Assembly (NCBI GenBank): GCA_947568835.1
Contig: OX387602.1
Span: 6,790,570-6,854,569, forward strand
From: Protonemura montana
Lineage: Eukaryota; Arthropoda; Insecta; Plecoptera; Nemouridae
Length of the DNA stretch: 64,000 nucleotides
Reading direction: 5' to 3'
Shown: piece by piece, positions 25,801 to 35,696 of the stretch
How positions within the stretch are numbered: position 1 is the stretch's first letter
Layout: each line of letters starts with the position of its first letter
Notes under the pieces: generated by a model
Databases searched by the model: none
Told to the model about the DNA's origin: nothing
Seen by the model: only the letters and a program-made list of their open reading frames with translations
Made by a program: the position numbers and the translations under genes

Positions 25801-28800
25801 CCTAATTACGATTACGATCGGCGGATTCGCCGATCAGCATACAAAAGCATAAGCTGTTCGAAGCATATTTCACGAAACTTTTGGTGGGAAAATTGTTCCG
25901 TTGTACTCGACTGACTTGCCTGTGGTGTTTTCCAGCCGGACACTGTGCCTCAGGCCAGCATCGACATGAACAAGGTGGTGGAGGTGACCGACGCCGAGGA
26001 AGTGACCGGTAACGCACACAGCTTGTCGGTGACGGCGTCGGACAGGGTGCACTTCGTCAAGGCCACCTGTCGCGAGGAGTACCGCTGGTGGGCCGACGTG
26101 CTCTCCGTCTTCCCTAGAACCAAGGTAGGTCACTATCACTGTAGGTGTCACACTCAAAGAGTCACAGAAGTTTTGCGATAATTGGATTATCCAATTGGCA
26201 GGTGGGATCTTGAGTGGAAAGTTTGTAATGGTCTTTGCTTATTGGGGTGTAACGACGCACTGTTTTGACAACTGGTCCAGCGGCACTGGTGTAATGGCGT
26301 CAGTGAATGAGCGGACGATTATGAGGATGATGATGATGAACATTTCCTAGCCTAGAAGGGAGGAAGGGAAACCCGGTGCCGGCACGTAGCCAACTCCTGG
26401 CGAATAGCACCAAGGGGACCACCGGCTTAACGTCCCTCCCGAAGGACGGTACAACGTGAACATCAGGATTCCTCCACAAATCCATACTGTCGAAAGGTTG
26501 ATTAGCAAGGCAAATGAAGTTGCTTTACTAACTTTCATCCCTCCAACCTCTCTCCCGAACAGAACTGGTCATGTGTATGATGGTCACCCATCCAATACCT
26601 GACTCAGCGCAGTGTTGCTTAACTTCGGTGATCTCACGAGAACCGGTGTTTCCAACACGCCAAACAGTTCGGTATAGTGAGTCGTTATCTGCAAAGTTAA
26701 AAAGCAGAGAGCAGATCCTGCCTTCCATTTTAGAATCTGGTGTTTTACCTGACATTCAACTAAGGGAAGAAGAATCTTCCACACAAATACGTCCCTTTCT
26801 AACTTGGTGTCGTTTGCTATGTGTTCGTGATGATATATTCTTAAAGAGTTCTTTACTTTTACTTCTTTGAGGGTACAATTGGGTTTGGGATACAAGCTGG
26901 AAATTGACGACAGAGGGTGTTTAGATCTAAAGTGATGCTCCACGAGAGTCCTTAACTCCCAATTTACAAGCCGACTGGATTGGTTGTGTAAAAGTGCGAG
27001 ATAGGTGCATACTTAGCGGCGCTGTTGGCAGTGCTTGAATACATCAGCGTCCACTCAGGCATGAAACTACTTAAAATAATTATCCCACCAACTCCTACAT
27101 TGCTGCAACGGAGTCGACATTAGCTGCCAGGGCCAAGCGATCAATCACACGCAATTTGCCAACAAGTGGGAAAGGAAGAACGAGTGTCTGCCGTACGTAG
27201 TTGTTCAATTTGGCAAAGACGCCAAATTGCCAATATCCTGCAGGCAACTCGAGCTAAGAACAATAATGACGGTACTGTTCGTGTACCCAATTGGCTAATG
27301 CCTATCCCCCGACCGCGGTCCGACCACACGAGCCCGTTGATGACCGAGGGTGTTGTCTGTCCCACTCGCAGGGTCGCCACAAGCGCAACGCGACATTCCC
27401 GGGAGTGCAGCCGCTGAGCGTGTCCCAGCAGTCGACGCCGGTCCGCTCGACATCGTCGGCCGACGCCCGTCCGCGCTTCAACAGCTGCCTGAGCGAGCCC
27501 CGCAAGTCGCCGCCGGCGTGGGCCCCTGAAGAGGCCCCGATCGTGCTCACCCGCGACCCGGTCCCAGCGCCCGCCGAGCCCAAGGTGGTCACCGAAACGT
27601 ACCGCGACCTGCCGGCGTCGTCCAACTCACCGCCGACGCGCGACAAGATCCACCCCGACGACAAGTCGCGCACGCGCCGCGTGGCAAATCGCGAGCGCCG
27701 CGGCGTCAAGTCGGGGCGCAGCTTCTCGGAGGACTTCTCGGGCATGCTGCCGTCGTGGCGCGAACGTAAGGGGACGTCGACAGAAGCGCCCGGCGAGACG
27801 ACGCCGCCGACGCCGCCGAGGACGATTTACGACGAGTACGACGAAAGTCGGCGCGAAGAGAAGCTGAAGGACATCGCCGACTCGTTGACGCGGCCGCGGT
27901 ACAGGAGACACACGCAGACGCGGTCAGGCGCCTACACGGTGCGTGCGACAAGGGACGGCGACAACAGTGAGGAGGAACGTAAAGGGTTTGGCCGACCGGC
28001 CAGCCCCGCAAACCTGCGAGGCGCCGACCAGCTCGACGCCGTCGACAAACCGGTCAGGGGCGACCCCGACGGGTGTGGCCTCGACATCAACATGCAGCGG
28101 TACTCGCCCAGCTCCGAGCGCAGGGTCGAGCTGCCCGCCGAGGACCTCCTTAACATCAAGAAGGGCTGGTTGATGAAGCAGGCGCCCAACCAGGACTGGG
28201 TCAAGCACTGGTTCGTGCTGAGGGGGGCGGCATTGATGTACTACCGCGACCCGACCGCCGAGGACAAGGGCATCATGGACGGAGTCATCGACCTGAGCGG
28301 AGTCAGCAGTGTCGCTGAGGTGCTGGTCGCCAGAAACTACGGCTTCCAGACCCTGGTAAGTGCCCACTGTCGACCAATCTCTTAACGCCCTCTAGACTTC
28401 TAAACGCTTTGGCAGGTCACATTGTTCAAGTTTAGTGGCTAAATGTAGCTTAGTACGCGAAATCAGGAAAGCGGAGAAAATGTAAAATAAGCAAAACTCA
28501 ATTCTAAGCAGACTGCTAAACCAGACATGTGTTGGTCATCCATTTTCAACATCATTATACACACTCGTGATTTTTTTTTGCTTTATGGCACTGATAATTC
28601 TTGCTAATGACGACCATTGCCGACTTGTTAGTCAGCACATTGATGATTACATTGTCAGTAACAGAGATCCTTTTACTAGGTTTGACCATCAAATTATTGA
28701 CACTTTTAGTTCTTCTATTAGCGCTAGTTACTGCTAGGGCCATTATGCTAACAGGATTGGTTGATACCTTGGGTTGAACCAGATGATAAGAGTAAGAACA

Positions 28801-31800
28801 ATTAGATTATGATCTACCCATTTAGCCTTTACCTTTTACCAATTTTGTCTCCCCGTTGCAGCTCTGGGACGAGCGCCGATACGTGTTGTCTGCCGTGACG
28901 GCTGGCATCCGGTGCAACTGGATGGCGGCGATTCGCAAGGCGGCGGGCCTGAAAGACGTACTGGCCGACTCGCCGCTGATCCTAGACAAGAAGGAGCGTG
29001 ACCTGCTCAGTTCCCCAGCGCTGAGCGTTTCTTGCTCGGAGCGTGATGCCTCCATCACATCCAGCACCCCATTGACACCGCGCTCCATCCACTTCTCGTC
29101 GGACGAAGAGTACCGCACGGCGTCAGAAGGCGGCCGCCGAGAGTCGCAGGACTGGGGCGAGCCGCTCACGGCGCTGCCTCCCTCACCGCCACTCAATCGT
29201 ACGCCCATCTCCCGCGTCAAAGAAAAGGCACGATCGCGGACCAATGGCAAGGCAGGTGTGTACAAGCGGTCCAAGTCTTCGCCTCCCGTGTCTCGGCGCT
29301 CCACGCTGGACTCTGTCGTCACCGACGACCTGATCCTTGCGTCCTGCGGCGAGTTACCAGAGTCTGAGACCGATGATGGTGCCGGTGGAGACTCCAGCAA
29401 GAGCTCGCTGCTCACCATCGAGAGCTGTCCGTCGGAGGTCGCCGAGCTGAAGCTGCAGCTCAACGTCGCGTTGCGGGAGGTCAGCGAGGCCGAACAGGAG
29501 CGTCTCAAGTTGCGGCACAGCCGTGGGGAGGTCGTCGGTCTGGAGAAGCAAGTGAAGCAGCTACTGGGGACCATTGAGCAGACCGAGGTGCAGCTGGCAA
29601 AGAAGACCAAAGAGGTGGAGGAGGTGGAGTCGTTGCGGAGGCGCTACAACAAGCTGTTAAAGGACCATGAGGAGATCCTTGCACAGTGGAGGCAGCAGAC
29701 AATGGAAGAGGACTGGAAGGATCTGTACAAGCAAGTTCAGGAGCGGCACCGCGTTGACGAAGATTCGTGGGGGCAGCGACTGGACGAGGCGGAGTCTTTG
29801 GCCGCGGAGGCCTCTTCGCGCTACGAGGTGTTGGCGCGCGAGCTGGCTGCCGAACGCTGCACCATCGAGCACCTCCACTGCGAGGTGATCTCGCTCGGCG
29901 AACGTCTGGCTCAGGGCATCGAGGAAAACGACAGCCTCTACCGTCGAGTTCGCGAGTTGGAGGGCCGCGGAAGCCGCAACAGCCTTTCGACGTCACGCGA
30001 GCGTGGCCGCAGCGTGGACTCGCTCAGCGACCTCACCAACATTGACCTGGACCTCAATGTGGACGCCATGGACAAGGAGCGCATTGCTGAGGAGTACGAA
30101 GACTTGCGCGGGCGCTTCGAGAAGGCCGTGCAGGAGATCCGTGCGATGAAGAGGGAGCTCCGTGAGTCGCACGCCTTGTACGATGATCTGGAGCTGACAT
30201 GCATCTCGTCGAGGCAGGACGCGCAAGGGCAGGCACAGGGCCACGTCGCGCAGACCGAGCTGATGGTGGCACGAATTGATGACCTTACTCTGAAGCTCAG
30301 TGCCGCTGAGAAGCAAGTGCGGGGCCTCAAGCAGAAGATGGCCAAGTCCGACTCGAGGGAGAAGCGGAGATCGCTCTCGCTCAAAGGACGGGAGTCGTTC
30401 CAGATTGGCAAGGAGCTCGAAGAGAAGCTGGCAGAGCTCGAAGCAAAGATCGGTGCGCTGGAAACGGGGGTACCAAATAGTGAGAAACCAAAATCGCCGC
30501 GTGCTTCGCGTAGTGAATCACCGCAGACCTTAGAGAAAGAGAAGAAGAATTTGAAAGCGTCGCGGTTACGAAGGAAATCGCTTGACAGTGCTACCAGTTC
30601 GGAACCGATGAAAGTGTTGATTAGACTTAGTTCTCTAGAAGCCAAAGTTGCAAAGGCCGCAGAAAGAGCAAAGCAGGGTTGTGTTGGAGAGAGCGGCAAA
30701 ACGCCTTCGCCGCCCAAGTGTCTTCCACGGACGAAGAAACATTTGCAGCCTGTCGAAGTGAACATCGATAGAGCGTCGGAAGACCGGGAAGGAAGCCTGG
30801 AATCTCAGCGCTCTGTGGATGCGGGGGAAATGAGGGAAACGGCTCAGTGCGTTGTCAGAAGGCTTGAATCTCTTTTGAAGGCCAAATTGGTGGAGCTGTC
30901 GGACAGGAGGAAGTCTTTGCGGGAGTCGGGACTCTTTGATAAAGGCGCTCGAGTGCGTCTGCTTGCTGAGAAGCTTGCCTACGAATCAATTCTCGTTTCT
31001 AAAATAGCCCAAGCTGTTGCGTTGAGCAGCCAGGATTCCGAGTCATTTAGAAATATCGTCGTGGAAGGCGAAATAATCGAAAGCTGTAGACTAATTAATT
31101 TGCTCAAATCAAGTTTGAATGGTGTGGATATCAGGGAAGCAAATGAACCTTGCGAAACTCCGACGGAACATCTCACCAGGTTGCTAACCGAAAGGCTAGT
31201 TCTCGTAAGTCAACAAATTAGTCCGCTGTCGCCATCAGGTTCGTCAACAAAATCTCGAGTCAGTGCCGATCAGCTGGAGTTCATTCAGCGGAAACAACAC
31301 GAGCTAGACGATTACATCAAAGATTACCGAGAGACGAAGCTAGAGCAGCTAGCACGAGCCCTGGCATTGGAAACGCTCAGTCTGACCAGCGACAGCGACG
31401 GGAGAAGTTCTTCGTCCAGCAACCAAGAGGCTCCACGTTCAATCGAAGACAGGCGAATTCGAGAAGCATGGGCCATGGCGCAAGAAACTGTGAACCGGGA
31501 GTTGATCCAAGCTGAAATATCTCATGTCATCATGCGGTGTGGACAAAACTATGAAGCCAGCTTAGAGTCAGAACATAAGACTAATTTTAGTTTGCTTGGA
31601 TCCCAAAGATTGTTGTTGGAGCAGTGGGTCGATTCTGTCGAGCAGGTTTTGCAGCAGGAAATGGAAGCGGGGATCGCGGCTCTAACGGTTCATTACGAAC
31701 ATTGCCTTGAGTGTTTGATGCGAGAGAAGTCACGTCCAACGGCTTACAGTGACGAAGACGTCAGAGAATCAAGAAAACTGTTAGCAGAATTTGCCGATAT

Positions 31801-34800
31801 CTCTGCCCAGAAGGCATTGATAGACGCTCGAATTTCTGTAATCTTCCAAAAAACTGGCCCTTCGTCTAGCTCACCATCAAACCAGCGAACAAACAGCAAT
31901 TTCATGTTGCAGCTGCTTGAAAACGAGAGTGACATTCACAAGCTATCATCGACTGCTTCTGACGACATCGCAGATTCGGAATTCCAAATTTTATTCGATC
32001 AATTCTCTCAAACTTGTTTGACTTCGATATCGCCAGTATCCCCTATCGACCGGATTGACGACCCAGAAGTTGAGCTGGGCACGAAGGAAGTAATGGCCGC
32101 TCTATCACAAGTCCAAACAGAACTACGCTCGCTTCAAAACTTTGTAAGCAAAGAATTTTCAGTACCGCCCCTACACCATGAAACTGACATCGTCGACGTT
32201 GCTAGTCAAGAAACCAGTTGGAAGTCAGTGTGCACCAAGTGCAGCATTCTCTGCCAGCAAATTTCGAGCATCACCAACTGTCTGCTGGAAGGCCTCGAGT
32301 GCCAACGCTGCTCGTTGCTGCAGGAATCGATCCACGCCCTTAGCGCCGAGCACGACATTGAGCTACGCAAACTTTGCGAGAGCCATAAGAATGAAATGGC
32401 GAGCCTCCACGGGGATCTAGAGAAGCAGAGGCACTCGCTCGTGAGCCAGCACGAGGATGAGCAGGCTCAACTCAAAGAGCGGGCGCGTCGGCTCGAGCGG
32501 CGCCTAGGAACGCTAGACTCCGAGTACATGCAACAGGTGGACAACCTTCGTGAAGCCTACCACCAGACGCTATCAGCTGGGCTCGAAAGGAACATCGACG
32601 GCGAGGAGAACATCAGGCAGCGATATCAGGCCGAAATTGAGCAGCTCAAGGTGAGATAATACATTTTGCAATCAAGTTATACCTAGATAAAATGCTTTTG
32701 AATTCAATTCAAAGGAGGAGTTAGTACATTAAGAGTTTCAAATTATATTTGTCGTGTTATCTGTCATCAGCAAGTCAAGTCCTTACCAATAGAAATTATT
32801 TTTAAAAATTTCATTAAATTTAGTAGATAAATTTGGTGTAGGTAGACGATACTTATTATGAAATTTAGTGTTATTATCCGTGCAAGCATGCTAAAGTATG
32901 TAAATAGTTAAAAAATAGTAAGAGTGCCAAAAGACTCGATGTATGGCATCGGAAGATGAAAGAAATAGGAAGGGCGCAACTTACCTGAAACTTGAAATCT
33001 TAGTAGCTGGTTAAGTAGCACCCTCACTCTTTCTTCCCCTTCCCATCTTATATTGTTGATGTGTATCCTTGTATCAAAATTGTTTTCTACCTTCCCACAT
33101 GGTAAATTCAAGATCTAATATGGACGTGTTCATTTCAGGCATTGTGTGAGAAGGGCTTGGCGGCAATGGAGAGCTCGCACCGGCGAATCATAACGGAGAT
33201 GGAGGACAAGCACCGCCAGGAGCTGGAGCAGTCTAGACTGGAGAAGGAGCAGGCATTGGCGGAGGAGACCCAAGCAACGCTGGCAGCTCTCGACGCTATG
33301 CGCAAGGCACATGAGACCGAGGTGCAGAAGGAGATCTCTAAGTTCAAGGCGGAGTTTGTACGGAAGATGCATTCTGCGCAGGATGTGTCTGCATTGCAGA
33401 AAGATCAAGAGTGAGTTCATTGAAATGACTTCATACTATTTTTATTAAGACTGTGGAATCAAATACTGTAAAGCAGAAAAATGAGCAAGATAAAGGTTCT
33501 TCAGTTCAACAAGTTGTAATAGAAGTGAATAATCCATCAAAATTAAGAATGCAATTAATTTCAAATCCATTCGATAGTTTTCGTATTCTTTTGAGTTTTC
33601 TTGAAAATATTACTTAATTTATTATATTTTCTAGCTGCAAATACACACTTACTACAAATATGTGATTATATATCAATTAACTATGTAAAATATGTAACAA
33701 ATACTTTTTTGGTTTGAAATGTGCCAAAAGGTTGATAATTATGATAATTGAAAAGGAGGTAGATAGGAGTTATACATCATACCCGAGAAAAGAAGGTAGG
33801 TGGCCATTGATGATCTTGGGGTAGCTTTTCGACAAGCAAAAATCATCTATCGTGACTTGCTTTCTATTCTCTGGTCTATCTACTGCCTCCTCCCATCTTC
33901 CCTTTACAGATAGTTTATGATTTAGGACACTAAAATCTAGAATATGTTATAATTTGCTCAATATTCAAATCTTTTTTTTCCACAATTCCAGGGCGGAAAT
34001 GGCTGAGATCAAAGAGGAGATCTTGTCGCTATCAGAGAAGTACTCGGTGAAGTGCGTCGAGTCTGCGTCCTTCGAGGACCAGCTGGGCGTGGTGAGCAAG
34101 AAACTGGCGGACGCCCAGCAACACATCTTGCAGCTGGACTCTCGTAACAAGCAGCTACGAGCCCACCTCGCCAACGAGGCCAGTGAACTCGAAACGGCAG
34201 ACGCTGCTCAGTTGCTGCGCAGGAAGAGCAGAGAGCTCGAACAGAAGTGTGAGGAGTTTGGACAGCTACAGAAAAAGCTCACCGTCGTCAGCAACGTAAG
34301 GCTTGTTCCCACGCTTATTAATGCTTGATACTTATTCTCTGTACTGTAACTAATTTTATTGCTATCATTTTGTGGTTGGTTTCACGTTATTCTACGTTAG
34401 ATTGCTTTTTACGATAAGTTTCCGTTTGGATTTTTGGTGTTCTCATGACTATTTTAATTGATGTCTTGTAAAAAATTACTCCCATAGACTGAAGAAATAT
34501 AAAAGTGATATGTCTTTGACGGAATTGCATAAATGCAAACTTTCAAAATCACAGTAGATAGTCCTTGTAAAAAGTTGAGTTAAGTTAACACAGTTTTTAC
34601 TTAGAGCATCTTAAACTTTTGTTTCCGTGCATGAGATTTTGAGATGATTAGTTTTGGTTTTAAAGTTAGTAAAATGTGTTGTTGTGCTAGAACAGACCTT
34701 TAGATAGCTACCAAGTACCTACCATTTGTGTGTAAATAAACTTTGTCATGTTGCTTACGTTGTGTGTCATGTAACTAATAGCATGGGGAGGAACTGAGCG

Positions 34801-35696
34801 CTCTCTGCTCTCGCTTGAGGGATGAATACTTGTATGCGGAACGAAGCTGTACCGACAATCCTGTCCTACTTGCTAAGCTCTGGGACAAAGTCCAACAGTT
34901 GGCAACTTCATGGCCACTCCCGTATAAAGGTGCGTCTAGATTTTTGTCTTTCTACTTGATTTTCTGCTTTATTTTTTCCCCCTATGAACTTTTAGTTTTT
35001 TTTTTTTTTTGGTTTTTGCTAGTGATCGTAGCATGAGTTGTTTGCTGTAGTGCCTGTGTGGTTTTGTAGGTACCAAGATCGGTGCTTCTTACCGACCAAG
35101 GTCAGAAGGCGCTTCCCCGACCTATAGCTCCAAGAACAAACAGTTTAAGGAACCTTCAGCTCTCTCCAGTGCAGGTAATGTTTCTTGAGCAAGGAGTCTT
35201 GAGCAGCGGAGGTACCTTTTTAAGTCGACAAAATCACTCAATTTCTGTAATTAAATAGTGTGTAATTTGTTGCAGCATAGGAAATTGGCATGAGGCTTTG
35301 CATAGTATGTGGGACTCTTTGAATTTTCAATATAGTTGTTTCAACTTTTATTTTGTTTGGGAGATATTGGTCAAAGTTTCACTGTCAAAATTTTAAGCTT
35401 TGATACTGTGCAATTTATTTTTAAGGGACTTGATTTATTGGAGAGTGTTTTCTTTACTATTCTCTTTGCATGGCAGCTTGATAAACAGTTTCGAAGGCAT
35501 ACCCGTTAATAAAAAAAAAGTGGGATAAGTTATTATTTAGTGACGATTCTTTTCTTTTCCAGAACTGATTTGGTCTCCAAGAGTGAGCTGTTCTCGTAGT
35601 GCGTCACCGTTCTCGTATGTCTCGCCGCTTCGCTCACCCTCCCCCTGTCCCCTCAGCGGGATGGTCGCGGAGCGCAAGAAGATATTTGAACCTTGA
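1683..35696 (+). CDS. osp: outspread / MPRIP-like PH-domain and coiled-coil cytoskeletal scaffold, complete, 11 exons
   Basis: Exons: 1683-1805, 15572-15652, 21261-21326, 25936-26124, 27372-28355, 28862-32650, 33139-33410, 33992-34295, 34782-34929, 35070-35174 and 35563-35696. The total is 6195 bp, or 2064 aa plus TGA, and every join is in phase. Residues 9-25 hold a Cys motif (C-x12-C-x2-C) also present in vertebrate MPRIP. PH domain 1 spans about 48-150 ([20 protein letters not shown]) and PH domain 2 about 414-511 ([16 protein letters not shown]). Residues 154-413 are a Ser/Pro/Arg-rich linker. Coiled coil starts near 672, and the MPRIP-conserved C-terminal coiled coil spans about 1605-1936. 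The family binds F-actin, RhoA and the myosin phosphatase targeting subunit, coupling Rho signalling to myosin; Drosophila osp mutants hold their wings out. The protein is about twice the length of the short vertebrate MPRIP isoform, mainly because of exon 6. Confidence 0.96.
1806..15571 (+). other. osp: osp intron 1 (13.8 kb)
   Basis: No convincing coding exon found on either strand. Contents: AT-rich intronic DNA with GC-rich, CpG-containing islets at about 9490-9790, 10740-10850, 11590-11850 and 13060-13130; a C20 tract at 10704-10723; and a short alternating GC run near 14268-14281. The ORFs inside lack domains, splice support or codon bias. The islets could be enhancers or alternative promoters, but nothing in the sequence proves it. 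Confidence 0.8.
10704..10723. repeat. Poly-C tract, C20
   Basis: Uninterrupted run of 20 C in osp intron 1, directly next to a GC-rich islet. Length may be unreliable in the assembly. Confidence 0.95.
15572..15652 (+). CDS. osp: osp exon 2 (start of PH domain 1)
   Basis: The acceptor is TTTGTTCCAG and the donor AAG|GTAAGT. Its 27 codons read [20 protein letters not shown] and then NPLNRTK, continuing exon 1 directly in phase 0. This is the first beta strand region of PH domain 1. Confidence 0.95.
15876..15894. repeat. (AC)n microsatellite
   Basis: About nine and a half uninterrupted AC units in osp intron 2. Confidence 0.95.
18742..18993 (-). CDS. Unrecognised 83-aa single-pass membrane protein nested in osp intron 2
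   Basis: ATG at 18991-18993, TGA at 18742-18744. The hydrophilic N-terminus starts [15 protein letters not shown]. One clear transmembrane segment lies at residues 45-67 ([20 protein letters not shown]), preceded by basic residues (FRK at 41-43), and a short polar C-tail ends STEKM. What lifts it above a chance ORF is a strong acceptor ten bases upstream of the ATG (pyrimidine tract ending GACCAG, exon from 19003). An 86-bp intron separates it from a donor CAAG|GTGAGT at 19090/19089. Spliced upstream sequence has an in-frame TAA, so the start is fixed. I do not recognise the family. It could instead be the first coding exon of a longer type II membrane protein, but no good donor was seen before the stop. 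Confidence 0.5.
   Translation of the reverse strand: MAKDESVEQRFLSGQDYGNSRGNAPPSILVHVRSRTCKPAFRKLSSVIITIVCYFLVAYISGFLISAANTRTALWKSESTEKM
18883..18904. repeat. 9-bp inverted repeat with two CACGTG E-boxes
   Basis: GCACGTGCG, a 4-base loop ACTA, then CGCACGTGC: a perfect inverted repeat inside the coding part of the nested gene. Each arm holds a canonical CACGTG. Confidence 0.9.
19091..19330 (-). promoter_or_regulatory. Probable 5' UTR exon and promoter of the nested minus-strand gene
   Basis: The donor at 19090/19089 is consensus (CAAG|GTGAGT). Sequence to its right would be the 5' UTR and promoter. It contains a perfect 8-base inverted repeat, TGGTCATT-gatg-AATGACCA, at 19175-19194. The start site is not resolved. 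Confidence 0.4.
20447..20468. repeat. (CCCG)n microsatellite
   Basis: Five tandem CCCG-type units in osp intron 2. Confidence 0.9.
21261..21326 (+). CDS. osp: osp exon 3 (PH domain 1 core)
   Basis: Its 22 codons read [20 protein letters not shown] then EH, the classic PH W-x-RRWFVL strand. The acceptor is TTGCTTTCAG and the donor CAC|GTAAGA. Phase 0 on both sides. Confidence 0.95.
24284..24300. repeat. Poly-G tract, G17
   Basis: Uninterrupted G run in osp intron 3. Confidence 0.95.
24640..24655. repeat. Poly-G tract, G16
   Basis: Uninterrupted G run in osp intron 3, only 340 bases from the G17 tract. Confidence 0.95.
25936..26124 (+). CDS. osp: osp exon 4 (end of PH domain 1)
   Basis: Its 63 codons run from [20 protein letters not shown] to [15 protein letters not shown], including the PH C-terminal helix with its conserved Trp. 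The acceptor is TTTTCCAG and the donor AAG|GTAGGT. Confidence 0.95.
26125..27371 (+). other. osp: osp intron 4 (1.2 kb)
   Basis: About a third of this intron is a minus-strand 5S-derived SINE (26284-26690). The rest shows no gene. Confidence 0.8.
26284..26690 (-). mobile_element. 5S rRNA-derived SINE (SINE3-like)
   Basis: On the minus strand the head (about 26672-26581) follows 5S rRNA through its internal promoter: a box A-like GAAGTTAAGCAAC and a box C-like TTGGATGGGTGACC, preceded by a diverged GGTTCTCGTGAGATC. This matches the order and spacing in 5S rRNA but with too many changes to be a 5S gene. An unrelated body follows (with GTCCTTCGGGAGGGACGTTA) and then a 3' tail rich in CAT/ATC triplets near 26320-26340. 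That is the plan of 5S-headed SINEs, transcribed by RNA polymerase III and moved by a partner LINE. The ends are approximate, and no target-site duplication was identified. Confidence 0.75.
27372..28355 (+). CDS. osp: osp exon 5 (linker and first half of PH domain 2)
   Basis: 328 codons, very GC-rich. It begins [11 protein letters not shown], which follows PH1 in insect outspread. A disordered Ser/Pro/Arg/Glu-rich linker follows, then PH domain 2 from about codon 260 of the exon ([20 protein letters not shown]) to NYGFQTL at the donor CTG|GTAAGT. Long antisense readings across this exon are shadows of its GC-rich codons. Confidence 0.95.
28356..28861 (+). other. osp: osp intron 5
   Basis: 506-bp AT-rich GT-AG intron with nothing else visible. 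Confidence 0.9.
28862..32650 (+). CDS. osp: osp exon 6, 3.8-kb giant exon (end of PH domain 2 and coiled coils)
   Basis: 1263 codons without a stop. It opens with [20 protein letters not shown], completing PH domain 2. A Ser-rich region and then a Glu/Lys/Leu heptad-rich coiled coil run to about 30470. From about 30475 to 32215 (roughly 580 codons) base composition and codon use turn markedly AT-richer while the frame stays open. GC-rich coding and MPRIP-like coiled coil ([20 protein letters not shown]) resume to the donor AAG|GTGAGA. A minus-strand ORF of 275 codons at 29938-30765 is an antisense shadow. Confidence 0.95.
32651..33138 (+). other. osp: osp intron 6
   Basis: 488-bp AT-rich intron, no other feature seen. 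Confidence 0.9.
33139..33410 (+). CDS. osp: osp exon 7 (conserved coiled coil)
   Basis: Encodes [20 protein letters not shown] and [20 protein letters not shown], closely parallel to the vertebrate MPRIP segment C-E-GFAAMEETHQKKI and LAEETAATISAIEAMKNAH. The acceptor is CATTTCAG and the donor GA|GTGAGT, phase 2. Confidence 0.94.
33411..33991 (+). other. osp: osp intron 7
   Basis: 581-bp AT-rich intron, no other feature seen. Confidence 0.9.
33992..34295 (+). CDS. osp: osp exon 8 (conserved coiled coil)
   Basis: Completes the split Glu codon of exon 7, then reads [20 protein letters not shown] and on to LTVVSN. Matches the vertebrate LEVLSEQYSQKCLEN region. The donor is AAC|GTAAGG, phase 0. 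Confidence 0.93.
34296..34781 (+). other. osp: osp intron 8
   Basis: 486-bp AT-rich intron, no other feature seen. Confidence 0.88.
34782..34929 (+). CDS. osp: osp exon 9
   Basis: Reads [20 protein letters not shown] and then [20 protein letters not shown] to PLPYK. The acceptor is CTAATAG and the donor AAAG|GTGCGT, phase 1. Reading through the donor gives an artificial hydrophobic tail that is intronic. Confidence 0.88.
35070..35174 (+). CDS. osp: osp exon 10
   Basis: Ser-rich exon, [20 protein letters not shown] and on to EPSALSSA, phase 1 on both sides. The acceptor is TTTTGTAG and the donor GCAG|GTAATG. Its length is a multiple of three (105 bp), so it could be a cassette exon. Confidence 0.87.
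35175..35562 (+). other. osp: osp intron 10
   Basis: 388-bp AT-rich intron with a strong pyrimidine tract at its 3' end; nothing else visible. Confidence 0.88.
35563..35696 (+). CDS. osp: osp exon 11 (terminal)
   Basis: The acceptor TTCTTTTCCAG is strong. Encodes [20 protein letters not shown], then [20 protein letters not shown] and IFEP, with TGA at 35694-35696. It has several Ser-Pro dipeptides. The closing [11 protein letters not shown] resembles, from memory, a C-terminal variant of vertebrate MPRIP with GLTVQERLKLFE. Confidence 0.9.

Larger units (their letters stand above)
21327..25935 (+). other. osp: osp intron 3 (4.6 kb)
   Basis: No supported gene. Contains G17 at 24284-24300, G16 at 24640-24655 and a perfect 16-bp palindrome, GAGTAGGTACCTACTC, at 22418-22433. 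Confidence 0.8.

Noticed and set aside
26581-26672. 5S rRNA gene
   Set aside because: Too diverged and fused to a non-5S body with a triplet tail, so annotated as a SINE instead.
29938-30765. 275-codon minus-strand ORF
   Set aside because: Lies wholly inside osp exon 6. Its Ser/Arg/Leu-rich composition is the reverse of Glu/Lys/Leu coiled-coil codons. The same holds for the ORFs at 28822-29610 and 29505-29996.
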